The position numbers were made by a program, and so were the translations under genes. DNA of 64,000 nucleotides, from assembly GCF_022436705.1 (NCBI RefSeq), contig NZ_JAKUHT010000003.1, positions 372,001 to 436,000 of the forward strand, written 5' to 3'. Shown here one piece after another: positions 17,473 to 25,308 of the stretch (position 1 is its first letter; every line of letters begins with the position of its first letter). The stretch comes from Nocardioides sp. CFH 31398 (GTDB lineage Bacteria > Actinomycetota > Actinomycetes > Propionibacteriales > Nocardioidaceae). The notes under the pieces are model-generated. The model was given only the letters and a program-made list of their open reading frames with translations, did not search any database and was not told where the DNA came from.

Positions 17473-18774
17473 ATGCGCGTCGTCCTGCTCCTCGTCGCCG
17501 TGTGCTTCGCGCTCGGCATGGTGCAGAAGGCGCCGTGCTTCGCGGACTCCTGGAACGACGGCCAGGCCCGCTACACCGCGATGTGCTACTCCGACCTGCC
17601 GTACCTCTACACGGGTCGCGGGTTCGCCGAGCAGGCGTGGCCCTACGACGGCGACGAGGCCGTCCGGGAGCGGTACGAGGTCATGGAGTACCCCGTGGCC
17701 ACCTCCTACCTGGTGTACGGCGTGTCCGTGCTGACCCACCTGGTGGCGGGGCCCGACGACCCCGCCGCCCGGGCCGACCGGCCGGTGGACGACCTCGCGC
17801 CGCCCGCCGTCCTCGACCGCGAGGTGCGGGCGTTCGTCGTCGTCAACGCCCTGGTGCTGGCCCTGCTCACCCTCGGCGCGGCGGCGTTCCTGGTCGGGGT
17901 GAACCCCCGCCGGCCGTGGGACGCCGCGGCGTTCGCGGTCTCGCCGGCGCTGGCGCTGACGGGACTGGTCAACTGGGACCTGCTCGCCGTCGTGCTCGTC
18001 GCGGGCGCGCTGTGGGCGTTCGCCCGCGACCGGCCGGTCCTGACCGGGATCCTCGTCGGCGCCGGGGTCGCGGCGAAGCTGTACCCGCTGTTCCTCCTCG
18101 GCGCGGTCCTCGTGATCTGCGTGAGGCGGCGGGCGTGGTCCGACCTCGCCGGCTGCTTCCTCGCTGCCCTGCTGACCTGGGTGGTGCTGAACCTCCCGGC
18201 GGCCCTGTCGTCGCGGGAGGCGTGGGGGGTCTTCTGGTCGTTCAACGCCGACCGCGGACCCGACCTCGGGTCGCTGTGGCTGGTCTGGGACCAGGCCACC
18301 GGCGCGACGACCTCACCCGAGACGGTGAACCGGGTGTCGCTGGTGCTGTTCGCGCTGTGGTGCGTCGGGGTGCTGCTCGTCGGTCTCCGCGCGCCGTCCG
18401 AGCCGCGGATGGCGCAGCTGGCGTTCCTCGTCGTCGCCGGCTTCCTGCTGGTCAACAAGGTCTACTCGCCGCAGTACGTCCTGTGGCTGCTGCCGCTCGC
18501 CGTCCTCGCGCGGCCACGCTGGCGCGACCTGCTGGTGTGGCAGGCGGGGGAGGTCCTCTACTTCGCCTGCGTGTGGTGGTACCTCGCGGGGATCCTCGAG
18601 GCCGGCAGCGGCGACGAGAGCCCGTTCTACTGGGTCGCGATCCTCGTGCGCGTCGGCTGCCAGCTGTGGCTGGTCGCGGTCGTCACGCGGGACGTCCTGC
18701 GCCCGGAGCACGACCCGGTGGACCGGCCCGACCGCGGTCCGCTCGTGCCCCGACCGGCGGCGCGAGTCACGTGA
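17473..18774 (+). CDS. GT87-like polyprenyl-sugar-dependent membrane glycosyltransferase
   Basis: A polytopic membrane protein (433 residues from this ATG) with about 10-11 hydrophobic segments. Family-like features are FALGMVQKAPC in the first segment, the acidic loop YTAMCYSDLPYLYTGRGFAE, MEYPVATSYLVYG, and KLYPLFLLGAVLV. It matches the conserved actinobacterial protein downstream of ponA (Rv0051 / SCO3900 position), assigned to the GT87 (mannosyltransferase-like) family. Protein-like sequence of the same family (ESVGGPLG, then WWTP) continues in frame upstream of the ATG as far as the ponA stop, but no ATG, GTG or TTG occurs there. The true start may be CTG at 17359. Confidence 0.8.
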   Translation: MRVVLLLVAVCFALGMVQKAPCFADSWNDGQARYTAMCYSDLPYLYTGRGFAEQAWPYDGDEAVRERYEVMEYPVATSYLVYGVSVLTHLVAGPDDPAARADRPVDDLAPPAVLDREVRAFVVVNALVLALLTLGAAAFLVGVNPRRPWDAAAFAVSPALALTGLVNWDLLAVVLVAGALWAFARDRPVLTGILVGAGVAAKLYPLFLLGAVLVICVRRRAWSDLAGCFLAALLTWVVLNLPAALSSREAWGVFWSFNADRGPDLGSLWLVWDQATGATTSPETVNRVSLVLFALWCVGVLLVGLRAPSEPRMAQLAFLVVAGFLLVNKVYSPQYVLWLLPLAVLARPRWRDLLVWQAGEVLYFACVWWYLAGILEAGSGDESPFYWVAILVRVGCQLWLVAVVTRDVLRPEHDPVDRPDRGPLVPRPAARVT

Positions 18775-19849
18775 TGGTCACGTCGTCGAAGGTCGTCGTC
18801 GTGTAGCGCACGCGGACGGAGACCTGCTCGCCGACGGCGGGCACCCGGGAGCCCGCGGGGAGGAACAGCATCGAGGCCTGCATGTGCGGCGGCTCGGCGA
18901 ACAACCGCTGCTTGCCGTCGATGGAGAACGGCGAGCGGGTGAGGCCCGTGGCGTCGAGACCGCCGCGGGCGATGGTCGCCGCCCGCGACTTCAGGGTCAG
19001 CTCGCCGGGCGGGGCCTCGAGGCCGATGCCGTGGGCGGTGCCGCCCGAGACGACGAGCAGGGTGCCGGAGCGCGGCACCGAGCGTCCGCGGTAGCCGAAC
19101 AGGTCGCCCCGCTCGACCGGGTGTGCGTCGAGCACGGTGGCCTGCACACCCAGCGCGGCCCGGTCGCCGAGCCACAGCGCGGTGCCGGTGCGGGGGCGGA
19201 TGCGGAAGTCGGCGTACGCCGCGCGCAGCTGCGTCAGCTCCTCGGGGGTGAGGTGGCTGACCCACACCGTGCGCCGCGCGGGGTCGTTGTCGGTGCCGCC
19301 GAAGCCGGCGGCGACGACGTCCGTCATCAGGCGGTGGAACTGCGAGACGTGCGAGCCCTGCGCGAGCGGGAGGTGGAAGGCGGCACCCTCGAGGCGCGCG
19401 CGAGGGTGGTCGCGCAGCACGGCGGCGGCCTCGCGCAGCCCGGCGGCGTCCAGGCCGTGGCGCAGCATGCTCGTCATCCGCTCCAGCACGAACCGAGCCT
19501 GCGGGTCGTGGCCGAGCAGCGCGTGGAGGTCCTCCACCCGGGAGACGGTGTGCACCAGGCGGGGGTCGGGCGTGCGGTCGGCGACCGCGGCGAGCGAGTG
19601 GCCGAACGGGCGCCACGGCGTGAGCACGAGCATGGAGCCGCCGAAGCGCTTCTCGACCTCGCCGATCTCGGCGTACGTGCCGACCGCGACGGTGTCGGCG
19701 CCCAGCCAGTCGGCCTTGCGGGCGAGCCGGCCCACGCCGAAGCCGTAGCCGTTGCCCTTGATGACCGGCACCAGGCCGGGGTTCGCCGCGGCGTGCGCGC
19801 GCAGGTGGGTGCGCCAGCGCTCGCCGTCCACCACGAGGGACAGGCTCAT
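18767..19849 (-). CDS. Alanine-racemase-like fold-III PLP enzyme
   Basis: A 360-residue protein of the alanine racemase family. VIKGNGYGFG contains the PLP lysine (Lys31), and a TIM-barrel-like part is followed by a C-terminal beta domain (RTGTALWLGD, GDLFGYRGRSVP). The second catalytic Tyr motif of classical Alr is not evident, so the substrate may not be alanine. It follows femX by 16 bp; the ATG is preceded by GGGAGGTGG, better than the GTG 9 bp upstream. Pairing with FemX suggests a role in peptidoglycan cross-bridge or peptide chemistry. It converges with the GT87 gene, overlapping it by 8 bp. Confidence 0.75.
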   Translation of the reverse strand: MSLSLVVDGERWRTHLRAHAAANPGLVPVIKGNGYGFGVGRLARKADWLGADTVAVGTYAEIGEVEKRFGGSMLVLTPWRPFGHSLAAVADRTPDPRLVHTVSRVEDLHALLGHDPQARFVLERMTSMLRHGLDAAGLREAAAVLRDHPRARLEGAAFHLPLAQGSHVSQFHRLMTDVVAAGFGGTDNDPARRTVWVSHLTPEELTQLRAAYADFRIRPRTGTALWLGDRAALGVQATVLDAHPVERGDLFGYRGRSVPRSGTLLVVSGGTAHGIGLEAPPGELTLKSRAATIARGGLDATGLTRSPFSIDGKQRLFAEPPHMQASMLFLPAGSRVPAVGEQVSVRVRYTTTTFDDVTIT

Positions 19850-19865
19850 CGGTTCCACCTCCCGC

Positions 19866-21038
19866 TCATCGGCGCCGACCCATGTAGGTCTCGAACGCCT
19901 TGTAGAGCACGCGGTTCACGGGCAGGTCCCACTCGCCGGCGTACTCGACCGCCTCACCGCCGGTTCCCGCCTTGAACTGGATCAGCCCCACGTGGGTGTC
20001 GTCGGCGTCGAGGGTCTCCGTGATGCCGCGCAGGTCGTACACGTCGGCGCCCGCGTCGATCGCGTCGCGGACCATCGCCCACTGGACGGCGTTGGATCCG
20101 CGGACGTCGCGCTTCTCGGTGGAGGAGGCGCCGTAGGAGTACCAGGCGTGGGCGCCGACGCGGATGGCGATCGTCGAGGCCACCAGGTCGCCGTCGTGGC
20201 GGGCGGTCCACAGGGCGATGCGGTCGGGGTCCTCCGCGGAGAGGGCGTCGACCATGCGGGTGAAGTACGACGCGGGACGCGGCGTGAACCCGTCGCGCTC
20301 GGCGGTGTGCACGTAGAGCGCGTGGAACTCGGCGAGCTGGGGGGCGACGTCGGCGGCGGTGGCGCGGGTGACGACGACACCGGCCTTGTCGGCCTTCTTG
20401 ATGTTGCGGCGCCAGAGCTGGTTCATGCCCTTCAGCACCTCGTCCTCGGTGCGCGGCGTGCCGTCGGGGTGACGCAGCGGGACCTGGAAGACGAAGCGCG
20501 GCTGGCCGGCGGCGAAGCCCTCCTCGAGCCCCTGCGGGCGCCAGCCGAGCTCGTGCAGCTGCGACACGACCCGGGCGCCCGTGCTCTCGCGGGCGGTGGG
20601 GGCGAGCTCGCCGAGGCGGTGGACGTCGGGGTCGGCGACACCGGCCTTCACGGCGGCGGCGTCCCAGCGGCGGACGACGACGGGCGGGCCGATCCGGATG
20701 CCGAACGCCCCCTGGCGCTTGAGGTGGGCGACCATCGGGTCGAGCCAGGCCCCCAGCGACAGGCCCGGGGACTCCTCGGCGTCGTCGGTCCAGTCGAGGA
20801 CGGGGCCCTCGGGCAGATAGGCGAGCGACCGCTTGAGCCGCGGCAGGTCGCGATAGAGGACGAGGCCGGCGCCGACGGGCGCGCCGTCGCGCTCCCACAG
20901 GAGCGACTCGTGGCGCCACTCGTTCTTCACCGCCGCCCAGGCGGGGGTCTGCAGGAAGCTCGCCGAGCGTCGCGAGCCGAGGTGGGCGAGGTGCTCGGCG
21001 GGCGTCGCCGTCCGCACGGTCAGGTCGCTGCTGCTCAC
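19866..21038 (-). CDS. FemA/FemB-family peptidyl ligase (FemX type)
   Basis: A 390-residue protein with two GNAT-like domains, as in Fem ligases that use aminoacyl-tRNA to add amino acids to the lipid II stem peptide. Recognisable parts are FLQTPAWAAVKNEWRHESLL, LAYLPEGPVLDW, GMNQLWRRNIKKADKAGV and WYSYGASSTEKRDVRGSNAVQW. In streptomycetes, which have a single-glycine bridge on LL-diaminopimelate, femX sits at this same place between ponA and rpsF. The GTG start is supported by TACCGT 7 nt upstream. It is first in an operon with the racemase-like gene. Confidence 0.88.
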   Translation of the reverse strand: MSSSDLTVRTATPAEHLAHLGSRRSASFLQTPAWAAVKNEWRHESLLWERDGAPVGAGLVLYRDLPRLKRSLAYLPEGPVLDWTDDAEESPGLSLGAWLDPMVAHLKRQGAFGIRIGPPVVVRRWDAAAVKAGVADPDVHRLGELAPTARESTGARVVSQLHELGWRPQGLEEGFAAGQPRFVFQVPLRHPDGTPRTEDEVLKGMNQLWRRNIKKADKAGVVVTRATAADVAPQLAEFHALYVHTAERDGFTPRPASYFTRMVDALSAEDPDRIALWTARHDGDLVASTIAIRVGAHAWYSYGASSTEKRDVRGSNAVQWAMVRDAIDAGADVYDLRGITETLDADDTHVGLIQFKAGTGGEAVEYAGEWDLPVNRVLYKAFETYMGRRR

Positions 21039-21045
21039 CGGCGCC

Positions 21046-21051
21046 ACGGTA
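21046..21051 (-). promoter_or_regulatory. -10 hexamer of the femX operon
   Basis: TACCGT on the minus strand, 7 nt before the GTG start; a probable leaderless transcript. Confidence 0.5.
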
Positions 21052-21095
21052 GCGGCCCGGGATTGCCGCCCGGCGCGGCTGGGCAGGATGCGGGC

Positions 21096-21776
21096 GTGGG
21101 CAGGACGCGACGACACGGGCCGCCGTGGACGATGCACGCCCTGCTGCTGGGCATGGCCGCCCTCCTCGGCGGTGTCGGGTGGGCCCTGCCCGGACGCTTC
21201 CTCGGGCCGGCGTCGCTGCTCGCGGGTCTCGCCTCGCTGCTCGCCTGGGTCGCCTGGGCCCACGGCCGGGCCCGGCTCCGGCACGGCGCACGGGACGTCC
21301 CGCGCGACGTCGGGCACGTCCGGGCGTCCCGGCTCACCTCCGGGCTGCTCCTGGCCGCCCTGGTCACCGCCTGCGCGGCGGACGTCCTCGGCGTGCTCGC
21401 CGTGCTCCTCGAGCCCGAGGTGGTGGCGCAGACCTCGTCGGCGCGGGGCGGCGCGCTGCTGCCGATCGTCCTGGGGGCGGTGATGGTGCTCGTCCTGCTG
21501 GTCCGCGCCGTGTCGGGGCGCCTGCGACCCTTCGAGCTCCGCCTCGAGGAGACCGGTCTGCGCTACCGCGGGTGGCGTCAGGACCGGTTCGTGGCGTGGG
21601 ACCGGATCCGTGAGGTGGCCGCCGACCGGCAGCGGTACGACCTGGTGGTGCAGCCGAAGGGCACGAAGGAGGAGGCGGTGCGGGTCCCGCTGGTCGTGTT
21701 CGACGCCAGCCCGGAGTCGCTGGTCGCGGCCATCGAGGGGCGACGCTCGGCGGACCGGCTGAGGCGCCCGGGCTGA
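21096..21776 (+). CDS. Membrane protein with PH-like domain
   Basis: A 226-residue protein. There are four hydrophobic segments (about residues 15-33, 35-52, 80-105, 120-140), then a cytoplasmic bacterial-PH-like domain (about 145-215: FELRLEETGLRYRGWRQDRF, VAWDRIREV, YDLVVQPKG). The function is unknown. The GTG start is in frame and near CAGGAT; an ATG 36 bp later is also possible. Its 3' end overlaps an antisense membrane-protein frame by about 200 bp. Confidence 0.7.
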   Translation: MGRTRRHGPPWTMHALLLGMAALLGGVGWALPGRFLGPASLLAGLASLLAWVAWAHGRARLRHGARDVPRDVGHVRASRLTSGLLLAALVTACAADVLGVLAVLLEPEVVAQTSSARGGALLPIVLGAVMVLVLLVRAVSGRLRPFELRLEETGLRYRGWRQDRFVAWDRIREVAADRQRYDLVVQPKGTKEEAVRVPLVVFDASPESLVAAIEGRRSADRLRRPG

Positions 21777-22051
21777 GCGGCACCCCGGTGCCGGCGCCGG
21801 TCGAGCAGACGGCCCAGCCCCAGCAGGGTCGCGACGCCGATCAGCATCCAGGCGAGGTTCACCGCGGTGCCGGGCCACGACCGCGACGACGCGGCGCTCA
21901 GCGCGAGCAGCCCGGCGCCGGCGGCGTTCAAGCCCTGGAAGGTCCGTGAGCCCGGGGTGATGCGGAGGGTGGACACCAGCCAGTAGGCGACGACGGTGCC
22001 GGCGGCGCCCACCCACCCGGCGGCCGCGGCGGCGGTGCTCACGTGCTCCAT
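21578..22051 (-). CDS. Small multi-span membrane protein with an antisense-overlapping tail
   Basis: The first about 85 residues form three hydrophobic segments (GWVGAAGTVVAYWLVSTLRI, then LNAAGAGLLALSAAS, then VNLAWMLIGVATLLGLGRLL), a pattern seen in the short CBU_0592-like membrane family. After LLDRRRHRG the frame stays open for about 66 more residues, but that part is simply antisense to the PH-domain gene and looks non-biological (Ser/Arg-rich). Either the original stop was lost or the tail is tolerated. An alternative start at 22081 exists. No function can be assigned. Confidence 0.5.
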   Translation of the reverse strand: MEHVSTAAAAAGWVGAAGTVVAYWLVSTLRITPGSRTFQGLNAAGAGLLALSAASSRSWPGTAVNLAWMLIGVATLLGLGRLLDRRRHRGAAQPGRLSRSAERRPSMAATSDSGLASNTTSGTRTASSFVPFGCTTRSYRCRSAATSRIRSHATNRS

Positions 22052-22110
22052 GCCTCGAGCCTGCGGGTCCGACGGGTACATCTCAAGCGAGTCTTCGCGA
22101 CCTCTGGGTT

Positions 22111-22116
22111 TAGCAT
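22111..22116 (+). promoter_or_regulatory. -10 hexamer of the LysR gene
   Basis: TAGCAT, 6 nt before the ATG of the LysR regulator. It lies in the 70-bp divergent intergenic region shared with the small membrane protein, a usual place for LysR binding. Confidence 0.5.
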
Positions 22117-22122
22117 TTCTGG

Positions 22123-23025
22123 ATGCATCTCGACCCCCGGCGCCTCGCCCTCCTGCTCGCCGTGCACCGGGCAGGGGGCGTGCTGGCCGCCGCGCAGGCG
22201 CTGCACCTCACGCCGTCCGCGGTGTCGCAGCAGATGGCGCGGCTCGAGGCGGAGGTCGGGCGCCCGCTGCTCGACCGCCGGCCGGCCGGGGCGAGGCTCA
22301 CCGACGCCGGGCGGGTGCTCGCGGACGCCGCCGCCCGCATCGAGATCGAGCTCACCGAGACCCGCCGCTCGCTGGCGGCGCTGAGCGACGACGTCCACGG
22401 CACGGTGACGGTCGGGGCGCTGGCCTCGGTGGTCCGGTCCGTCCTCGTCCCCCTCGTGCCCCGGCTCGCGGAGGAGCACCCCGACCTGGAGCTCCGGGTC
22501 GTCCAGGCGGAGGGCACCGAGGCGGACCGCCAGCTGCGGCGGGGCGAGATCGACCTCCTCGTCCTGGAGGCGGACAGCCCGTCGGGTCGCAGCCGGCCCC
22601 AGGGCACCCGCGACGTGGCGGTGCTCGACGAGCCGTGGCTGGTGACGCTGCCGGCGTCGCTGCCCACGCCGTCGACGCTGGCGGAGGTCGCGCACCTCCC
22701 CTGGCTGGGGGTCGACCCCACCGCGGCGGCGTACGCCGCGACCGAGCGCGTGCTGGAGACCTTCGAGGAGCGACCGCCGGTGGGCCACCGCTACAGCAGC
22801 TACGACTCGGCGACGTCCATGGTGGCCGGTGGTCTCGGCGTCGCGCTCCTGCCGGCCCTGGCCGTGCGCTCGCTGCCCGCGGACCTGGTCCAGGTCGTGG
22901 CGGTGCCGGGCACCGGGAGCCGGCACCTCGTCGCGCGCCACCGGTCGTCGCGGGCGGGCAGCAGCCGGGAGGTCGGCACCGTCCTCGACGCGCTGGTGCG
23001 GGCGTGCCGCGAGGCGACCGCCTAG
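22123..23025 (+). CDS. LysR family transcriptional regulator
   Basis: A 300-residue LTTR. The HTH is at about residues 1-60 (LDPRRLALLLAVHRAGGVLA, LHLTPSAVSQQMARLEAEVG). The periplasmic-binding-like effector domain is at about 90-295 (GTVTVGALASVVRSVLVPLV, ALLPALAVRSL). The effector is unknown. The divergent neighbour, a small membrane protein, is the most likely direct target. It ends 3 bp from the convergent nfo stop. Confidence 0.85.
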   Translation: MHLDPRRLALLLAVHRAGGVLAAAQALHLTPSAVSQQMARLEAEVGRPLLDRRPAGARLTDAGRVLADAAARIEIELTETRRSLAALSDDVHGTVTVGALASVVRSVLVPLVPRLAEEHPDLELRVVQAEGTEADRQLRRGEIDLLVLEADSPSGRSRPQGTRDVAVLDEPWLVTLPASLPTPSTLAEVAHLPWLGVDPTAAAYAATERVLETFEERPPVGHRYSSYDSATSMVAGGLGVALLPALAVRSLPADLVQVVAVPGTGSRHLVARHRSSRAGSSREVGTVLDALVRACREATA

Positions 23026-23028
23026 CCC

Positions 23029-23829
23029 TCAGGCCCCGCGGTCGCGGAGCCAGGCGAAGTCGGCCCGGTGCTCGTCGGCCCCGCCGGGGGTCTCGCAGAT
23101 GACGGGGGCGCCGGCGTCCCTGACCACCTGGGCGAGCAGGTCGGGGTCGATCCGGCCGGACCCGAAGTTGGTGTGGCGGTCGGCGCCGGAGTCGAAGTCG
23201 TCGCGGCTGTCGTTGGCGTGGACCAGGTCGATGCGGCCGGTGATCGCGAGGACGTCGTCGACCACCGTCTCCAGCGCGTTGCCGCCGGCGTGGGCGTGGC
23301 ACGTGTCGAGGCAGAAGCCCACCATGTCGGCCTGCTCGGTCGACGAGATGGCCTCCCAGACGCCCGCGATCGCGGACAGGTAGCGGGTCATCGCGTTGTC
23401 GCCGCCGGCGGTGTTCTCGATCAGCAGCGGCAGGGTCAGGTCGGTGGCCTCCACCGCCTTGCGCCAGTTGTCGTAGCCCACGGCCGGGTCGTCGTCCTTC
23501 GCGAGGTGCCCGCCGTGCACGACGAGCCCCTTCGCGCCGATCGCGGTCGCGGCGTCGACGTGCTTCTGCAGGGTCTTGCGCGAGGGGATCCGCAGGCGGT
23601 TGTTCCGCGTCGCGACGTTGATGATGTACGGCGCGTGGACGTACAGGTCGACGCCCGCCGCCTCGGCGTCCGCCCTGAGCTGCTCGGCACCGCCGGCGCG
23701 CTCGACGGCCGGCGAGGCCTTGAAGTCCTGCGGGTCGGCGAGGAAGAACTGCACGGCCGTCGTGCCCCGGGCCTGCGCCTCGGCCACCGGGTCGGCGCTG
23801 GACACGTGGGCCCCGATCACGAGCGTCAT
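23029..23829 (-). CDS. nfo: Endonuclease IV (AP endonuclease)
   Basis: A 266-residue TIM-barrel metallonuclease of the AP endonuclease 2 family; it cuts DNA at abasic sites in base-excision repair. Visible motifs are IGAHVSSADP, HAPYIINVATRNN, VHGGHL, IENTAGGDN, VGFCLDTCHAHAGG (metal-binding Asp/His) and HANDSRDDFDSGADRH. The length fits the short actinobacterial form. The ATG start has TAGACT 7 nt upstream inside the 3' end of the next gene, indicating an independent leaderless promoter. Confidence 0.93.
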   Translation of the reverse strand: MTLVIGAHVSSADPVAEAQARGTTAVQFFLADPQDFKASPAVERAGGAEQLRADAEAAGVDLYVHAPYIINVATRNNRLRIPSRKTLQKHVDAATAIGAKGLVVHGGHLAKDDDPAVGYDNWRKAVEATDLTLPLLIENTAGGDNAMTRYLSAIAGVWEAISSTEQADMVGFCLDTCHAHAGGNALETVVDDVLAITGRIDLVHANDSRDDFDSGADRHTNFGSGRIDPDLLAQVVRDAGAPVICETPGGADEHRADFAWLRDRGA

Positions 23830-23836
23830 GGCGCCG

Positions 23837-23842
23837 AGTCTA
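23837..23842 (-). promoter_or_regulatory. -10 hexamer of nfo
   Basis: TAGACT on the minus strand, 7 nt before the nfo ATG; it overlaps the stop codon region of the upstream dehydratase gene. Confidence 0.5.
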
Positions 23843-25177
23843 GGAACGTGCGCCGACGTCGAGGCCGGCACCGGGCCCGAGGCCCGCGGCGGCGGCGAGG
23901 ACCTCCAGGTCGCAGTTCCCGCCGGTGTGGACGACGGCGACGCGGGTGTGCGCCGGGTCGCGCCGGTCGTCGGCGAGCAGGCCCGCCAGCGCCAGCGACC
24001 CGGCCGGCTCGGCCAGGTTGTGGGTGGCGCGGTACATGAGGGTCATCGCGGCCTGCGCCTGCTCCTCGGAGACCCGCACGATCCGCGCGGCCCCGGCGTT
24101 GACGAGGCGGACGGCCTCCGGGTCGGGCACGCGGCAGGCGACGCCGTCGACCAGGGTGTCGGCGGCGGCCGAGGCGACCGGCTCGCCGGCCTCGAACGAC
24201 AGCGCGTACGCCGGGGCGCGCTCGGCGACCACACCGACGACCTCGCAGTCCAGTCCCAGCAGGTCGCGGACGGCGAGGTTCGCGCAGATGCCGGAGCCCA
24301 GCCCGACCGGCACGTAGACCACGTCGAGCCCGGGGACGGCGGCGTGCAGCTCGGCGGCGTAGGTCGCGACGCCGGTGACCAGGTCGGGCGCGAAGGACGG
24401 GACGAACAGCAGGCCGTCGCGCTCGGCGAGCTCCGCGGCGTGCTCGCGGGCGGCCTGGAAGTCGTGGCCGGCGACGACCAACCGGGCGCCGTAGCCGGCC
24501 ATCGCCTCGTTCTTGTCCGGGCTGTTGCCCTCGGGGACGACGACGGTCACGGGCAGGCCGCCCGCGGCACCGGCGTACGCGACGGACTGGCCGTGGTTGC
24601 CCCGGGTCGCGGTGATCAGCCCCGCGGGTCGGTGGCCCGACGCGAGCAGCCGGTCGACGAAGAGGAGCCCGCCGCGGACCTTGAACGCCCCGGTGGGGCA
24701 GTGGTTCTCGTGCTTGACCCACGTCTCGACCCCGGTCGCCGCCTCCAGCAGCGGCCACCGGCGGGCGGGCGTCGGCGCGACGTGGCGCCGCACGACGCGG
24801 GCGGCCTCGCGCAGCTGGTCGTCGGTCAGGGCGAACGGGTCGGACGTGACGGGCTCGGGCCCGGCGGGGGCCGGGGCGGTCGCGACGCGGATCTGCTCCA
24901 GCGCGAGGGGGACGTCGTCCGCGGAGGCCCGGCCCTCGCGCAGGTGCCTGCACAGGTCGCGCAGCATCTGCAGGCGCAGCGTCGCGACCGGGTTGCCGAT
25001 CCGGCTCCGCCGTCCGGCCCGCACGTCCGCGAACATCGGCGCGGAGACGCCGATGACGCCGGCGACGCCGCGGTCGTCGAGCCCGAGCAGGGCCCTCATC
25101 TCCGCGGCGAGGGCGTCGACGGGGGCGCCGTACAGGGACGTCTGGGTCGCCCGGTGCTCCTCGGGGCTCGTGCTCAC
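23840..25177 (-). CDS. HTH domain fused to a threonine-dehydratase-like PLP enzyme
   Basis: A 445-residue protein with two parts. Residues about 10-90 resemble a stand-alone actinobacterial helix-turn-helix protein (SLYGAPVDALAAEMRALLGL, VIGVSAPMFADVRAGRRSRI, GNPVATLRLQ). Residues about 115-440 are a fold-II PLP enzyme of the serine/threonine dehydratase/racemase family: CPTGAFKVRGG holds the PLP lysine, with TRGNHGQSVAYA and the cofactor phosphate loop VGLGSGICA. It probably deaminates a hydroxy amino acid. The GTG start is supported by TAGCGT 7 nt upstream. The HTH could bring autoregulation; the reaction and DNA target are not known. Confidence 0.8.
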   Translation of the reverse strand: MSTSPEEHRATQTSLYGAPVDALAAEMRALLGLDDRGVAGVIGVSAPMFADVRAGRRSRIGNPVATLRLQMLRDLCRHLREGRASADDVPLALEQIRVATAPAPAGPEPVTSDPFALTDDQLREAARVVRRHVAPTPARRWPLLEAATGVETWVKHENHCPTGAFKVRGGLLFVDRLLASGHRPAGLITATRGNHGQSVAYAGAAGGLPVTVVVPEGNSPDKNEAMAGYGARLVVAGHDFQAAREHAAELAERDGLLFVPSFAPDLVTGVATYAAELHAAVPGLDVVYVPVGLGSGICANLAVRDLLGLDCEVVGVVAERAPAYALSFEAGEPVASAAADTLVDGVACRVPDPEAVRLVNAGAARIVRVSEEQAQAAMTLMYRATHNLAEPAGSLALAGLLADDRRDPAHTRVAVVHTGGNCDLEVLAAAAGLGPGAGLDVGARS

Positions 25178-25184
25178 CCCGGCG

Positions 25185-25190
25185 ACGCTA
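25185..25190 (-). promoter_or_regulatory. -10 hexamer of the HTH-dehydratase gene
   Basis: TAGCGT on the minus strand, 7 nt before the GTG start. Confidence 0.5.
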
Positions 25191-25308
25191 GCGCTCGTCC
25201 GCATCGCCGGTCTCCGTGTGACGGATGTGGTTTCATGCGAGCCCGCACGGGGGATGACCCCGTCCGACCGCTCCCGCCCGACACCCGACCGCCCCCGACG
25301 GAGGCCCC

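Noticed and set aside
14914..17739. 941-codon minus-strand frame opposite the penicillin-binding protein
   Set aside because: Antisense shadow of a gene with intact catalytic motifs.
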